Shown here one piece after another: positions 7,111 to 16,569 of a stretch of DNA of 37,354 nucleotides. Made by a program: the position numbers and the translations under genes. The notes under the pieces were generated by a model that was not told where the DNA came from, did not search any database, and saw only the letters and a list, made by a program, of their open reading frames with translations. This DNA is from a virus. The stretch spans positions 1 through 37,354 of IMG/VR virus record IMGVR_UViG_3300006810_000141, one strand, 5' to 3'. Position 1 is the first letter of the stretch. Each line of letters begins with the position of its first letter.

Positions 7111-10100
7111 TTACTGCTCTTTGAGTGCCCGGTTCGTTGCCTGCCAAACTTCTGGCTTGACCAGTTCGTTCAAGTAATCCCGGTCGTAGGCAGCACGGTT
7201 CACATCCCGAACCAACTTGTATTCCGCAGTTAGCACTCTTTCGAGGTACGTAAGAGGTGTGCCCTGCGCAATCAGGTCGTTTACACGCAACGTCTCCAAG
7301 CCACGCAAAGTAGTCGTGCCCTTCTGCGGAGCGAAGAAACTAAGACCCAAGGGGTTCTCGTCAGCAATCTCCTGATGCTCCTGGATGAACTCATGCGTCT
7401 CTTGGAAACTCAACCAAGAGCCTGAGTTCTCCGTAGGTGCACCCTTACTGACGGTGGCCACGTATGGCGACTTACCGTCGGGGTGCATCTGCATCCACAG
7501 GACTACCGCCTGGTCCTTATCACCGGTCGCCTTGAGCAAGGCAATGAACTCCTGCCGTAGGTCCGTGTAACCCAGGCTTCTGGCGAAGTCGCTACCACTG
7601 AGCGTCTCCATCTTGAGAGCCGCAGGAATCACGGGGGACAGGGCAGTCTTGAGAGCCATGACCCAGATGGAAGTCCGGTCGATCCTGCGCAGCAGGTCAT
7701 CCCGATCAATGCCCTGCTCTTCCCAAGACTTGCTCTCATCCCACCATCCGGCCGCAGCAGCGGCCTGGATCGTTGACATAGTGGCGCTGTACTTAGCCCC
7801 ATCAATGCCAGTTCCCAACCGGTCAAGGCTGTCCCGAATCTGCTCGGGGTCCGAAGCGAAGTAGTCGTCGACCTCCATGGCCAACTGCGCTGCACGCAGG
7901 GCATGAGGCGGGACCGCCGCAATCAGCGGGTTAGCCTCCCTGTCCGCGTACTCGCCAAACAGTTCGTCACGAAGGTCAATACCGAATAGACCCTCGGCGG
8001 CAATGACTATCGGCATCGCCGCGATGGTGGCGTACCAGCCGCTGAACGTCGGGAACACCGCATTGGGGTCAGTTGACGGAGTAAGTTTCGTGACCCCGCT
8101 GCTGTAAGCGGCAGGCATTGAATCCGTGTACATACCGTTACGGTCGAACACGTTGTTCATAAACCAGTTCAGGCTACGGAATACCAGCGGTGAACCAGGC
8201 CAAATGAAGTACTTGTCCCCGTAAGAGTCCTGCCAGAACAGTCCACTGTTGTCGATGACACGCCAAGCAACAGCGGCCTTAACGATGCTGGACGGCTCAT
8301 TGCGCACTGCTCGCTGTGTGCGACGGAAGAAATCCTCCAGTGCTCGGTAGAAGCGAGCAACGTTGCGGACCTGCCAAGCCAGGTGGCTACGGATAGCCGG
8401 ATTATCAACGTAATCAAGAGTGGCGAAGAAGGCACGCTCGGTGGCCATTTCAGTAGCCCACTGCTTAGAAGCGACAGTCGCCTCATCAACGGTCATACCG
8501 GCGGCGATTGCACGCTGACGCATCTGATCCTCAAGCGGCTGCAACACCTTGCGAGCATCAATGTAGTTGCCGATGAAGATTGGTTCACGAGTCATGCGAG
8601 CGAGGCTGCGACCCATCGCACCCCACAGGGACTGAGAAATGCTTGTGGTCTGGGTAAGACCCTGTGCATTCTCAGTGTTCATAATGATCTGGTCGGGAGC
8701 GAACCCGTCACCTACCAGTTGTGCAAGGAAGTTATCGTCAATCAGGTATTCGTCACCGTCACGGATTCCCCAAGCCGTGACCTGCTGACCATCGACCTCG
8801 GTAGTGAACCGGACCCTGTTGTACAAGGCGCGATTCAGTTTGCCGTTCTTCGTACCGAACCATGCACGCAAGTTGTCCATGGTTGCTTGCGCAAGGGCAG
8901 TAGCACCTTCCGATGAACCAATGGTCATCTGCGTTAGGTACGGCCAGTTACCGACACCATCGTCAGCGAGGCGCTGCTGACGGGTAATAACGCTGGCTAT
9001 CTCAGCAATGATTCCCTGCTGAGCCTCTATGTCACCTTCCCTGACGGCCTTGATGTAGGCAGGCAGTCTGCGCAAAGCGGCGGTCGCCTTGGGTCCATCA
9101 GACAAAGGCATGGCTTGCGCGATTCCGTTGAACCACGCCCGAACCTCGTCTGCACCCCCGGTCATGCGGACGCTTTGCCAACCGGCTTCCGTCTTGACGC
9201 GCTTCTCCCAATGACCAGGCTTTCCCTCTTTGGGCTTCACCCAATAAAGGTGACCGACCGGGATGCGACCATCTACGGGCGCAATCGGAGCACCATCAAA
9301 CAAGTGGCCAGCAGTCTCAGAAACCTCATCCATGGCACGCAGCGTGTCGTTAAAGATGACCGAATCTTCTAAGTACTCAAGAGCCTTCACAGCCTCGTCA
9401 GATAGTTCTTCTTTGCCAAAGAACTTCTGGAAGTACGGGTGTCCACGCAAACGGCTACGAAGCCAGATAGTCCCGATCAACGCCGCAAGTTTCGTCCTGT
9501 CGCCAGCAGCGACCGCTTCATCAGCGGCCTTCAACTGAGCCGGGGTTGCGTTGTTCGTAATCAACGCAGCCATGACGTCGACCGAAGCGTCGTAATCTTT
9601 ACCCTTGAAAACCTTAGAAAGAGCCTTTACCAGGCTGTATGTGCCTGACTTAACAATGCCAAGTTTTTGCGAACGATCAGCCTCATCAGGTACCGGGTTC
9701 CCATCAGCGTCATACTTAGGCTCCCGGTACACGCGATCCTTACCAACTAACCCTGCGCGACCCTGGGCTTTCGTCCGCATCGACCCTTTACGTATGGCCT
9801 GCGACATTTGTCGACCAGTCTTAAGGTCGCCCAGGTTCCCGCCAGTTAGCAGGTAGAAGCCAATATCTTCAAAACCAGAACGCAACTGGAACCGGGGGCC
9901 AGCAAGCGTGCCGAGGGTCCACCAGTCAGTGGCCCACCCAACCGCATTGTTGTTGCCCAGCAGGGCAGCGAAGGTTGATTCGCGTCGCGCTAAGGCGTCC
10001 ATGGCGGCGATGTTCGGGAACGCCATTTGGTTCGTGGTCTGACCGAACACGACAGCGTTGTGGTTGCCACCAACGGACAGGCTCGGGTCAATGCGACCGC

Positions 10101-13100
10101 TGTCCACGGAGTCACGGAACTTGGCTAATGCCGTACCAACCTGGCGACGAACATCCATATCAATATCTGGTGTCGCAAAGGTTGCGCGGTCAGGAACGAC
10201 AGGCGCGGCTGCCGCCCCGGGGAATCGTTGGTTCTGCGATATGATGATCTGCCCGGGCCGGAAGGACCTATCCGAACCGTGGAACAATATGTCAGGATCG
10301 TTAAGAACCTCGGGGGGCAAATCTTCAATATCACCAATGACCTCAAAGCCCTCACGCGACATAAAATCAGTTCCAGGCTCATTACCCAAGAATCGGTCGT
10401 GTTCCATCTGTCCGACAGGCCGTACCGCATGAACGTTATTTCCGTAACTCTGCGCGGCCTCTAGTTCCTTTGTGGCAAAAGCGAAATCAAAAGCGTCATC
10501 GACTTCATCAGCAACTGGTGCAGCATCAAGCCTGCGAGTGATTTCCTCACTATTGGCAACCTCCACGTCACCAATATCTCCACGAGCCTTTAGCAGTTTC
10601 TTCTGCACACCCTGCAACTGCTTCTTGTCGGACGCCCGAAGTTTTATCTCTGCCTCGTCCAGGTAATACGTAACGTCATCCAAGAGTGCTTGAACTTGAG
10701 CGCGAGTTAAGGTGACAGACACGGTGCTGCCTGCACCCTCGGGCATAGGAATGTCGATTAGGTCACGAGCGATAGCATCGGACAGGTAGTCACTGCTAAT
10801 GCGGAAGGTGGCCGCTTCTTCTGGAAGTTCAGCGGGAGCGGCTTCGGCCTCCATTCGTGCCCGCACCTGAGCGTCCGTCTGCGCCCCTGCCACGGCCTCC
10901 TTACGAGTGCGGAATGGGCTTCCAATGACTTCATCAGTCGGCTCACCCGCCTCGTCAAGGCGAGTCATGTAAAAGCGGTTGTTCGCCTTCGTTAAGTAGT
11001 AGCGACCAGTTTCGTCAGTGACCGCTGAGCCACGGGGGAAAACCAGTTCGGGTACTTCCACTTGCGGCTGGGATTGAAACTCCTCATTCAGCCGCCGTAT
11101 CTCCGCTTCCTCAGCATCCATGCGGGCAAGGGTCGACTCTAGTTCATCAGCGAAGGAAACGGGTGCGGGGGCCGGAGCGGGGGCTAGAGCCTCAACCGCA
11201 CGCTGCTGAACCGCAAGCCCACGTTCGTAAGAGGACACCAGGGGCACGTCATCAGCGACGTAAATACCTGCGAACGATTCGTCATATGCGTAGAACACAA
11301 CATCGGGACGACCGTCGTTAAATCGGGCAAAGGTGTCGTAATCCCAACCCGGGGGAGCGTACTCGTCATCGAACGCAACACGAGCGACTGGATACATGCC
11401 CATGCGGGTGTAGAAAGTCGGAAGGACCGTGGCGAAAGAATCAGCCCTACGTCCACCCTCTTTAACTCCCAGCGTCATCGCAGAGATTGAGAATTGCTCA
11501 GCAGTACTGGCCGGGGCCTTAAAGACACTAATAACGTCATTACCTTGAAGGGCGAATCCCGATAGACCATCGTCGGTTACAAAGAAGCGTGCACCCGCAT
11601 ACTCGTCAGCCGAGTAGATAGTGACAGCCGCACCGTAAGGATTGTTCGCTTTCGCGCTGCTTATGAACCCGATGAATGCTTGAACGTCATCAATCTCGTT
11701 GAAAGGAACTAGGTCGAAGGGGAGATATGCGTTTGCAGCAGGGTCAGGGTTGAAACGGGCAACAACATTTACCTCAGTTTCACCTAGAACTCGTAGCCCT
11801 GTTGCTCCATCTCTAATCCAGACTTCATCGTAGGTTCGTCCATAATCTTGTCGTAGTCGAACCGTTGCGGCTCGCGTCCGCGCATCAATACCTCGTTGAG
11901 TTGCCTTTGCTCTTCCTTCGTCAGTCTTATTGTTGGTTGCTGACTTGTCGGCTCGCTTGGCTGTGGCATCCCATTGCTTGACATAATCATCAAGTGTACT
12001 CGCAATCTCGTCATCACTCAAACGCAGCGGCGGGGGAATGTTCGGGTAGTTCCCAGACTGCGGAAGAAGAAGGTCCTTACTAATCGTCTTGTCGCCGGTG
12101 CCCTTTAAACGCACCCCACCACGGTTTGTCACCGTGGCAACGGTCATCGACTTCCACTGACCGGCATCCTTGTCCCACATGAAAACTTCGTCGCCAACCT
12201 GATACTGGTTGACTTCGCGCCCCATCTCACCGAAACGGAGCGCACGCTCGGACTCGAAAGACTGACGTATTTGTTGTTTAAACTGCTCCGTCAGTCGGGC
12301 GTCCTCGGCTAAACCGTCAAAAAACTTAGGCGAGTACTGGTCCTCACGAGGGATGCCAGCGAACCGGGCGAGCACATCATTGCCACCAGGAACCTGATCT
12401 ATGCCTCTCGCCTTCAAGCCCTGCTCAATGATCCCGGGCAGCATTTGTGTGCGCTGCGCACCGGTCGTCGCCTTATCAGCCCAGATAAGTTCGACGCCGC
12501 GAGCGAAGTGGCGGGGCATACCAGCCCACTCAAGGAAGTCACCTACGCGCTTGGCATGGCGTCCATCGGCAGTCCAGATAGGACCACCCTGCATGGGCAT
12601 ACGCTGACCGATCCGGCGCTTGCGCTCCCACCAACGGCGGGAAGCCAGGAATCCGCCCTTAGTGCGCCAGCCGTAGCGAGCGCCGATGCGCTTATTCGCC
12701 TTCAATGCTGTGCCCGTGAATGAGCGGACCATCTGTCCGTCGACCCAGACGAAATCACCCAGGATGCGTGCTATCTCGTCGCCGTTCTCGCTTGCCTCGG
12801 CAAGAGCCTTAGCGAGAGCCTGCACACCTTCCTCGGGCATGGAGTTTGTGTAACCCGGGCCGACCAGTTCGTCGACGTACTGGTACGCGGACTCTGGTGT
12901 GTACGTGAAGCCACGCGCCGCCATACCCATCTTCTTGGCCAGCACTGTGGCTGACGTCATGTGGGGGACGACCAGTTGACGACGACGGCGAGCGTGCTGA
13001 CCGACAACCAACTGCACCAGGTTCTCGTTCTCCATGAAGTAGTCACGGAAAGCCTCGGGTGTGTAGGCGTCGTCACCGAGTTCTTTCATGTACAGGCGCA

Positions 13101-14943
13101 TATCGTCAAGTGCCTCGGGACGGAAGTAACGCTTCCACCGCGCTTCGACGCTCTTACGCAACTCACCAGCGCGTGAGACACCAGCCTGGTTGATTGCTCG
13201 CAGGTCACCACCGAGACTGTTGAAAGCGTTTTGTACCGCACGCTGCTGCCACATGGAGGTGAACTCTTCGGCGCGGTTCACTCCACGAGCCTCTGCGGAA
13301 AGGATTTTCCACAGTCCGTAACGTGCCGTCATCGCTGTCTTGACGGGGCCAGTCAGCAGCAGCGGGTCCAGGGCGTATCCAGCGACGTTACCTATCGTGG
13401 ACACCGCTTTGTACGTAAGGGACTGTCCCTGCTCTAGCCGATCCTCGGCCGACGGTTGCCCATACAATCCGACAGCGAGAATGTTGCCTGTGTTGCCGGT
13501 GCGAGCGAACTGCAACTCGTCAAAGACCTGCATCGCTTCTACGTAACCGTCACCGCCCGGGAACTGAGTGACACCAAGCCACTCCATAAGTTCGACCGCC
13601 TGCGTGTCGCCTTCTTGCGCCTGCTTCCCAAGTTCGATCAGGATTTCTGGCAGGCGTGTCGTGTCACCCTCGGCTTGGGCTTGCATGATTTCGACGGCGA
13701 TATCGGTCTTGCGCTTGCCGTACTTGGCAGAAATCTCAGCGACCATCTTCGGGTCCATGGCACCCAACTTGGCCATGGCCCACGCATTAGAGAACCCGAC
13801 GTTGTAACCCATATCGGGGCCGGTCACGCCAGGAATGTCTGGTAGTGAGTCGACTGCGAGTGCGCCAGCGCGTGCTGCTTGCTGCAAGAACTCGTTGGTC
13901 TGGTTGAAAACTACGTCGAACGCCCAGCCAGCGGTCCAGTTCCACAGGTACTTGGTGTTGGTAATGACCGTGTTACCGGTGTCCTGCTGACCGATGACGT
14001 CGTTGCGAGCCTTACGCTCGGCAACCTCACCGATCATCCACTTGGTGGGGGAGAAGCCCCCTTCGGGGCCGGACGTTAAGTCCTCAACTACGTCGGCACG
14101 ATACTGCTCAATCTGATCCGCGTAATCCTGATCGGTGACGCGAAGGGTGCCAGCCTCGGCTTCCTCAACGGTTTGCTCTTGCCACGCCTGGGCAATGTCA
14201 CGAACCAGCAGTTGCTGCGGCTCACTCATCCGGCCGAAGAACGCTTTGGCCTGATCGTCGGTCATGTTCACGTTGTTCAGGAAAGCGGCGGCATCGAAGG
14301 CGACAGCGAAGTTGATTGACTCGCGCATCTCACGGTCTGTGTAGTTACCTTGCGCCAAACCCATCGCAAGAAGCGGGTACTTGGAGGCGATGAACTCGTT
14401 GCGGCGCTGCTGACCCTTCATTGCCGTGATCGGCGGGTCATCGAACAGGTTGCGCAGGTCACCCTCAGACTCAAGCCACTCAAGGTCTTGCTCTAGTTTC
14501 TGCTGCGCCGCACCCTCACCGAGAGGGTTGAACATGGCGTTGTAGTCAGCGTCCTCTATCGGATCAAACTCACCGCGCTCCACACGGTTGCGGTCCAGTT
14601 GGGCCTGCAAGTTGAAGCCTTCGGTGTACTCATTAGGCAGAGCGCCAGGGTTGTACTCACCGGGACCGACGAGAATGTCGTCGACGTCCGGCACGGGGCT
14701 GGTGATGCGAGTGAAGCCGGGGCGCTTACCAGGGTTGAAGTTCTCACGGATGTACGCCTGCCGAGCAGTGTCTACTTTCCGATCAAGACGGTCGATCTTT
14801 TCGTTAAACGCAGGGTCCACAGTCGACAACGGGGGTGGAGTCATCTGCGAACGCATCTGATTCATGCGACCGGCAGGATTATCTGGCGTCCCCAGGGCAG
14901 GGTTACTGCGCCCAACTGTTACGGAGGCTCTACTGCGTTCCAT
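7111..14943 (-). CDS. Giant 2610-aa polyvalent virion protein
   Basis: One uninterrupted frame of 2610 codons, a fifth of the window. N-terminal ~1000 residues are largely helical. A Tudor-like segment (GDEVFMWDKDAGQWKSM) is near residue 900. Residues ~1050-1235 form a mixed alpha/beta domain (AGARFFVTDDGLSGFAL, FYTRMGMYPVARVAF, DVVFYAYDESF) resembling domains of phage large polyvalent proteins. An Ala-Pro linker sits near 1254. LFHGSDRSFRPGQII near 1557 recalls the start of ADP-ribosyltransferase-like folds. The C-terminal 700 residues are helical with one hydrophobic segment near 2300 (AAMPIVIAAEGLFGI). It is probably packaged and ejected. No polymerase or lysozyme motif was found. Confidence 0.7.
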   Translation of the reverse strand: MERSRASVTVGRSNPALGTPDNPAGRMNQMRSQMTPPPLSTVDPAFNEKIDRLDRKVDTARQAYIRENFNPGKRPGFTRITSPVPDVDDILVGPGEYNPGALPNEYTEGFNLQAQLDRNRVERGEFDPIEDADYNAMFNPLGEGAAQQKLEQDLEWLESEGDLRNLFDDPPITAMKGQQRRNEFIASKYPLLAMGLAQGNYTDREMRESINFAVAFDAAAFLNNVNMTDDQAKAFFGRMSEPQQLLVRDIAQAWQEQTVEEAEAGTLRVTDQDYADQIEQYRADVVEDLTSGPEGGFSPTKWMIGEVAERKARNDVIGQQDTGNTVITNTKYLWNWTAGWAFDVVFNQTNEFLQQAARAGALAVDSLPDIPGVTGPDMGYNVGFSNAWAMAKLGAMDPKMVAEISAKYGKRKTDIAVEIMQAQAEGDTTRLPEILIELGKQAQEGDTQAVELMEWLGVTQFPGGDGYVEAMQVFDELQFARTGNTGNILAVGLYGQPSAEDRLEQGQSLTYKAVSTIGNVAGYALDPLLLTGPVKTAMTARYGLWKILSAEARGVNRAEEFTSMWQQRAVQNAFNSLGGDLRAINQAGVSRAGELRKSVEARWKRYFRPEALDDMRLYMKELGDDAYTPEAFRDYFMENENLVQLVVGQHARRRRQLVVPHMTSATVLAKKMGMAARGFTYTPESAYQYVDELVGPGYTNSMPEEGVQALAKALAEASENGDEIARILGDFVWVDGQMVRSFTGTALKANKRIGARYGWRTKGGFLASRRWWERKRRIGQRMPMQGGPIWTADGRHAKRVGDFLEWAGMPRHFARGVELIWADKATTGAQRTQMLPGIIEQGLKARGIDQVPGGNDVLARFAGIPREDQYSPKFFDGLAEDARLTEQFKQQIRQSFESERALRFGEMGREVNQYQVGDEVFMWDKDAGQWKSMTVATVTNRGGVRLKGTGDKTISKDLLLPQSGNYPNIPPPLRLSDDEIASTLDDYVKQWDATAKRADKSATNNKTDEGRAKATQRGIDARTRAATVRLRQDYGRTYDEVWIRDGATGLRVLGETEVNVVARFNPDPAANAYLPFDLVPFNEIDDVQAFIGFISSAKANNPYGAAVTIYSADEYAGARFFVTDDGLSGFALQGNDVISVFKAPASTAEQFSISAMTLGVKEGGRRADSFATVLPTFYTRMGMYPVARVAFDDEYAPPGWDYDTFARFNDGRPDVVFYAYDESFAGIYVADDVPLVSSYERGLAVQQRAVEALAPAPAPAPVSFADELESTLARMDAEEAEIRRLNEEFQSQPQVEVPELVFPRGSAVTDETGRYYLTKANNRFYMTRLDEAGEPTDEVIGSPFRTRKEAVAGAQTDAQVRARMEAEAAPAELPEEAATFRISSDYLSDAIARDLIDIPMPEGAGSTVSVTLTRAQVQALLDDVTYYLDEAEIKLRASDKKQLQGVQKKLLKARGDIGDVEVANSEEITRRLDAAPVADEVDDAFDFAFATKELEAAQSYGNNVHAVRPVGQMEHDRFLGNEPGTDFMSREGFEVIGDIEDLPPEVLNDPDILFHGSDRSFRPGQIIISQNQRFPGAAAAPVVPDRATFATPDIDMDVRRQVGTALAKFRDSVDSGRIDPSLSVGGNHNAVVFGQTTNQMAFPNIAAMDALARRESTFAALLGNNNAVGWATDWWTLGTLAGPRFQLRSGFEDIGFYLLTGGNLGDLKTGRQMSQAIRKGSMRTKAQGRAGLVGKDRVYREPKYDADGNPVPDEADRSQKLGIVKSGTYSLVKALSKVFKGKDYDASVDVMAALITNNATPAQLKAADEAVAAGDRTKLAALIGTIWLRSRLRGHPYFQKFFGKEELSDEAVKALEYLEDSVIFNDTLRAMDEVSETAGHLFDGAPIAPVDGRIPVGHLYWVKPKEGKPGHWEKRVKTEAGWQSVRMTGGADEVRAWFNGIAQAMPLSDGPKATAALRRLPAYIKAVREGDIEAQQGIIAEIASVITRQQRLADDGVGNWPYLTQMTIGSSEGATALAQATMDNLRAWFGTKNGKLNRALYNRVRFTTEVDGQQVTAWGIRDGDEYLIDDNFLAQLVGDGFAPDQIIMNTENAQGLTQTTSISQSLWGAMGRSLARMTREPIFIGNYIDARKVLQPLEDQMRQRAIAAGMTVDEATVASKQWATEMATERAFFATLDYVDNPAIRSHLAWQVRNVARFYRALEDFFRRTQRAVRNEPSSIVKAAVAWRVIDNSGLFWQDSYGDKYFIWPGSPLVFRSLNWFMNNVFDRNGMYTDSMPAAYSSGVTKLTPSTDPNAVFPTFSGWYATIAAMPIVIAAEGLFGIDLRDELFGEYADREANPLIAAVPPHALRAAQLAMEVDDYFASDPEQIRDSLDRLGTGIDGAKYSATMSTIQAAAAAGWWDESKSWEEQGIDRDDLLRRIDRTSIWVMALKTALSPVIPAALKMETLSGSDFARSLGYTDLRQEFIALLKATGDKDQAVVLWMQMHPDGKSPYVATVSKGAPTENSGSWLSFQETHEFIQEHQEIADENPLGLSFFAPQKGTTTLRGLETLRVNDLIAQGTPLTYLERVLTAEYKLVRDVNRAAYDRDYLNELVKPEVWQATNRALKEQ

Positions 14944-15005
14944 AAAGAATCGAACTCGGCACTGAGAACAGACTTCCCGGCGAGTTTCTTGTCCTTCTTA
15001 GCCAC
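14919..15005 (-). CDS. Possible 28-aa basic peptide
   Basis: A GTG start at 15005 with GGGG six bases upstream encodes a Lys-rich start (AKKDKKLAGKSVL) and ends SLWNAVEPP. It fills the space between the 144-aa protein and the giant protein and overlaps the giant gene's start, which otherwise lacks a ribosome site. Translational coupling would explain the overlap. Too short for composition alone to prove coding. Confidence 0.4.
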   Translation of the reverse strand: MAKKDKKLAGKSVLSAEFDSLWNAVEPP

Positions 15006-15440
15006 CTAATACCCCATGCGTCGTGCTATCGCAGCCATGGTGGTCAGTTCGCTATCAGGATTCTTTGCCGCCATTTCTGCGTACACGTCGCTCAGTCGTC
15101 GGGCAGGAGTGATGGGTTGGTTGCCCATGCCGGGGCCGAAGTCAACGCCAGCAGTAACTGGCTCTTCGGGTCGCTGCGAGGGAGAGAACAATCCAGTAGT
15201 CGATGGAGTGCCACCCCCGGCCTGCGAAGGATTTGAGTTCATGGCAGGACCGGGAGTGGCCGCTAAAGGTGCACTTGACTGCATTTCGTTGAAATCGGCG
15301 TTTTCGCCATAAGGCAGGCCGGTCATATCTTGTGTCACCTGTGCAGGACCACCATCTGTTCTACGACTGAGGGACCCAGGGTTCGACACGGGGGCCGGTT
15401 TACGCGGCTTCTGATAGCCACCTCTAGCCAAGGTCGTCAC
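15006..15440 (-). CDS. Pro/Gly-rich virion-module protein (144 aa)
   Basis: Low-complexity N-terminal two thirds (KPRKPAPVSNPGSLSRR, SQAGGGTPSTTGLFSPSQ), ending in a short helical region (RLSDVYAEMAAKNPDSEL, AAIARRMGY). Probably mostly disordered. It overlaps the 91-aa gene by 17 bp. Such proteins after a portal gene are common and unassigned. Confidence 0.6.
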   Translation of the reverse strand: MTTLARGGYQKPRKPAPVSNPGSLSRRTDGGPAQVTQDMTGLPYGENADFNEMQSSAPLAATPGPAMNSNPSQAGGGTPSTTGLFSPSQRPEEPVTAGVDFGPGMGNQPITPARRLSDVYAEMAAKNPDSELTTMAAIARRMGY

Positions 15441-15699
15441 CCCATTCCTCTACAAAATGAACAATGTGTGGTGTCTGCAATTCACGTTCTGGAAGCGGTC
15501 CGATTTCGTCCTCTTCTTCGTCCTCGTTATCCAACATGTCGAAATCGTCAAGCGAAGCAATCGCTCCGTGCCACATATCTAGGGCACGGCGCGTAATGTC
15601 GTCGGCAATGTCAGGCGAGTAAGAAGCGCCACTAGCGACAAAGGAGACAGCAATCTCACCCATGCGGATACCGGCCATTAAGTCTTGATTCCTAGCCAT
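15424..15699 (-). CDS. Small acidic protein (91 aa)
   Basis: Helical first half (NQDLMAGIRMGEIAVSF) and a strongly acidic stretch near residue 60 (DNEDEEEDEIG). It sits between the portal C-terminal frame and the 144-aa gene. Function unknown. Confidence 0.6.
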   Translation of the reverse strand: MARNQDLMAGIRMGEIAVSFVASGASYSPDIADDITRRALDMWHGAIASLDDFDMLDNEDEEEDEIGPLPERELQTPHIVHFVEEWGDDLG

Positions 15700-15708
15700 T
15701 TCTGTCTC

Positions 15709-16569
15709 CTAGATTGGAAGCCTGCGAGAAACACCTGCTTGAAGATTCGGCTCACCACCGCTGCCCAGGGAAGCCATGAGCATTTGTAGGTCGGGCCTAC
15801 CGCCCGGTCCCATGCCTTGCTGACCCGGTGCGACTCCGCGCATGGTCCCGTCTGCGTTTAAACCAGCGGGGCCGCCACCCATCAGGGAGCCAGGATCAGT
15901 GGCTTCTATTCCTGCCTGGTCAGCCCCGGCTGGTGGTTCATCTGGCGCGAAAGCCTCCATGACAACCTTCTCAATCGGTTGCCCTTTCTCGCGTCCAGCA
16001 ATAATTTCTGCGACCCGCTCCAAAATGTCAGCGGGGTCCTGCCCTTGTGAAGCGAGCGCGGGTATCGCTTGCGCGTAACCGGCTACGGCGTTCTTAAGGG
16101 AGTCGCGCATCTCTTCAATGTCGACCATCTGCTCTTCTTCTGTGGCGTCAAGAGCGAACGGCATCTGACGGCGCAGGAAGTCACGGGATATCAGTTTGTC
16201 TCCACGTGCCTGCAAGCCGAATACGAGCGCACGGTTGGGGTCAAGCCCAGCCATGAGTCCGTACTGCACGTCAACGGTGTAGTCACCCTTGATATCACGC
16301 GCAGGCTTGTACTTGATTTCGTACGGAGTGCCCTGCATGTTCCCGCGCATGGTGCGCTCAAGATCGGAGTAGATTTTGTCGTCAAGTTCCAGTGCCTTGG
16401 ACACCAAGTTCTCAAGCGTCTTGGCGAACATCGCTTGCCCAGCGCGTATCTGAGTATCGAATCCGCCCATGAGTGCTTGCACCCCTCGGCCGGTCACGAT
16501 GCTGTTGTCGGTGTTACCGGTACGCACCTCTGGGTAGCGGGAGCCATTACGCAGTTCCATCCAGAACAC
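15709..16569 (-). CDS. Portal protein, C-terminal part (separate frame)
   Basis: The first recognisable sequence, ELRNGSRYPEVRTGNTDNS, then SIVTGRGVQALMGGFDTQI, continues exactly where the 16547-17521 product stops matching a portal. The two frames overlap by 23 bp and differ by +1 when read leftward. The frame opens at GTG 16569; ATG 16560 with AGGG eight bases before it is a better start. The helical middle (DLERTMRGNM) and the Pro/Gly-rich tail (GGGPAGLNADGTMRG) fit a portal C-terminus. Separate translation, frameshifting and a sequencing indel are all possible. Confidence 0.7.
   Translation of the reverse strand: MFWMELRNGSRYPEVRTGNTDNSIVTGRGVQALMGGFDTQIRAGQAMFAKTLENLVSKALELDDKIYSDLERTMRGNMQGTPYEIKYKPARDIKGDYTVDVQYGLMAGLDPNRALVFGLQARGDKLISRDFLRRQMPFALDATEEEQMVDIEEMRDSLKNAVAGYAQAIPALASQGQDPADILERVAEIIAGREKGQPIEKVVMEAFAPDEPPAGADQAGIEATDPGSLMGGGPAGLNADGTMRGVAPGQQGMGPGGRPDLQMLMASLGSGGEPNLQAGVSRRLPI

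Noticed and set aside
7111-14943. N4-type virion RNA polymerase
   Set aside because: Size is suggestive, but I found none of the T7-like polymerase catalytic motifs on reading the protein.
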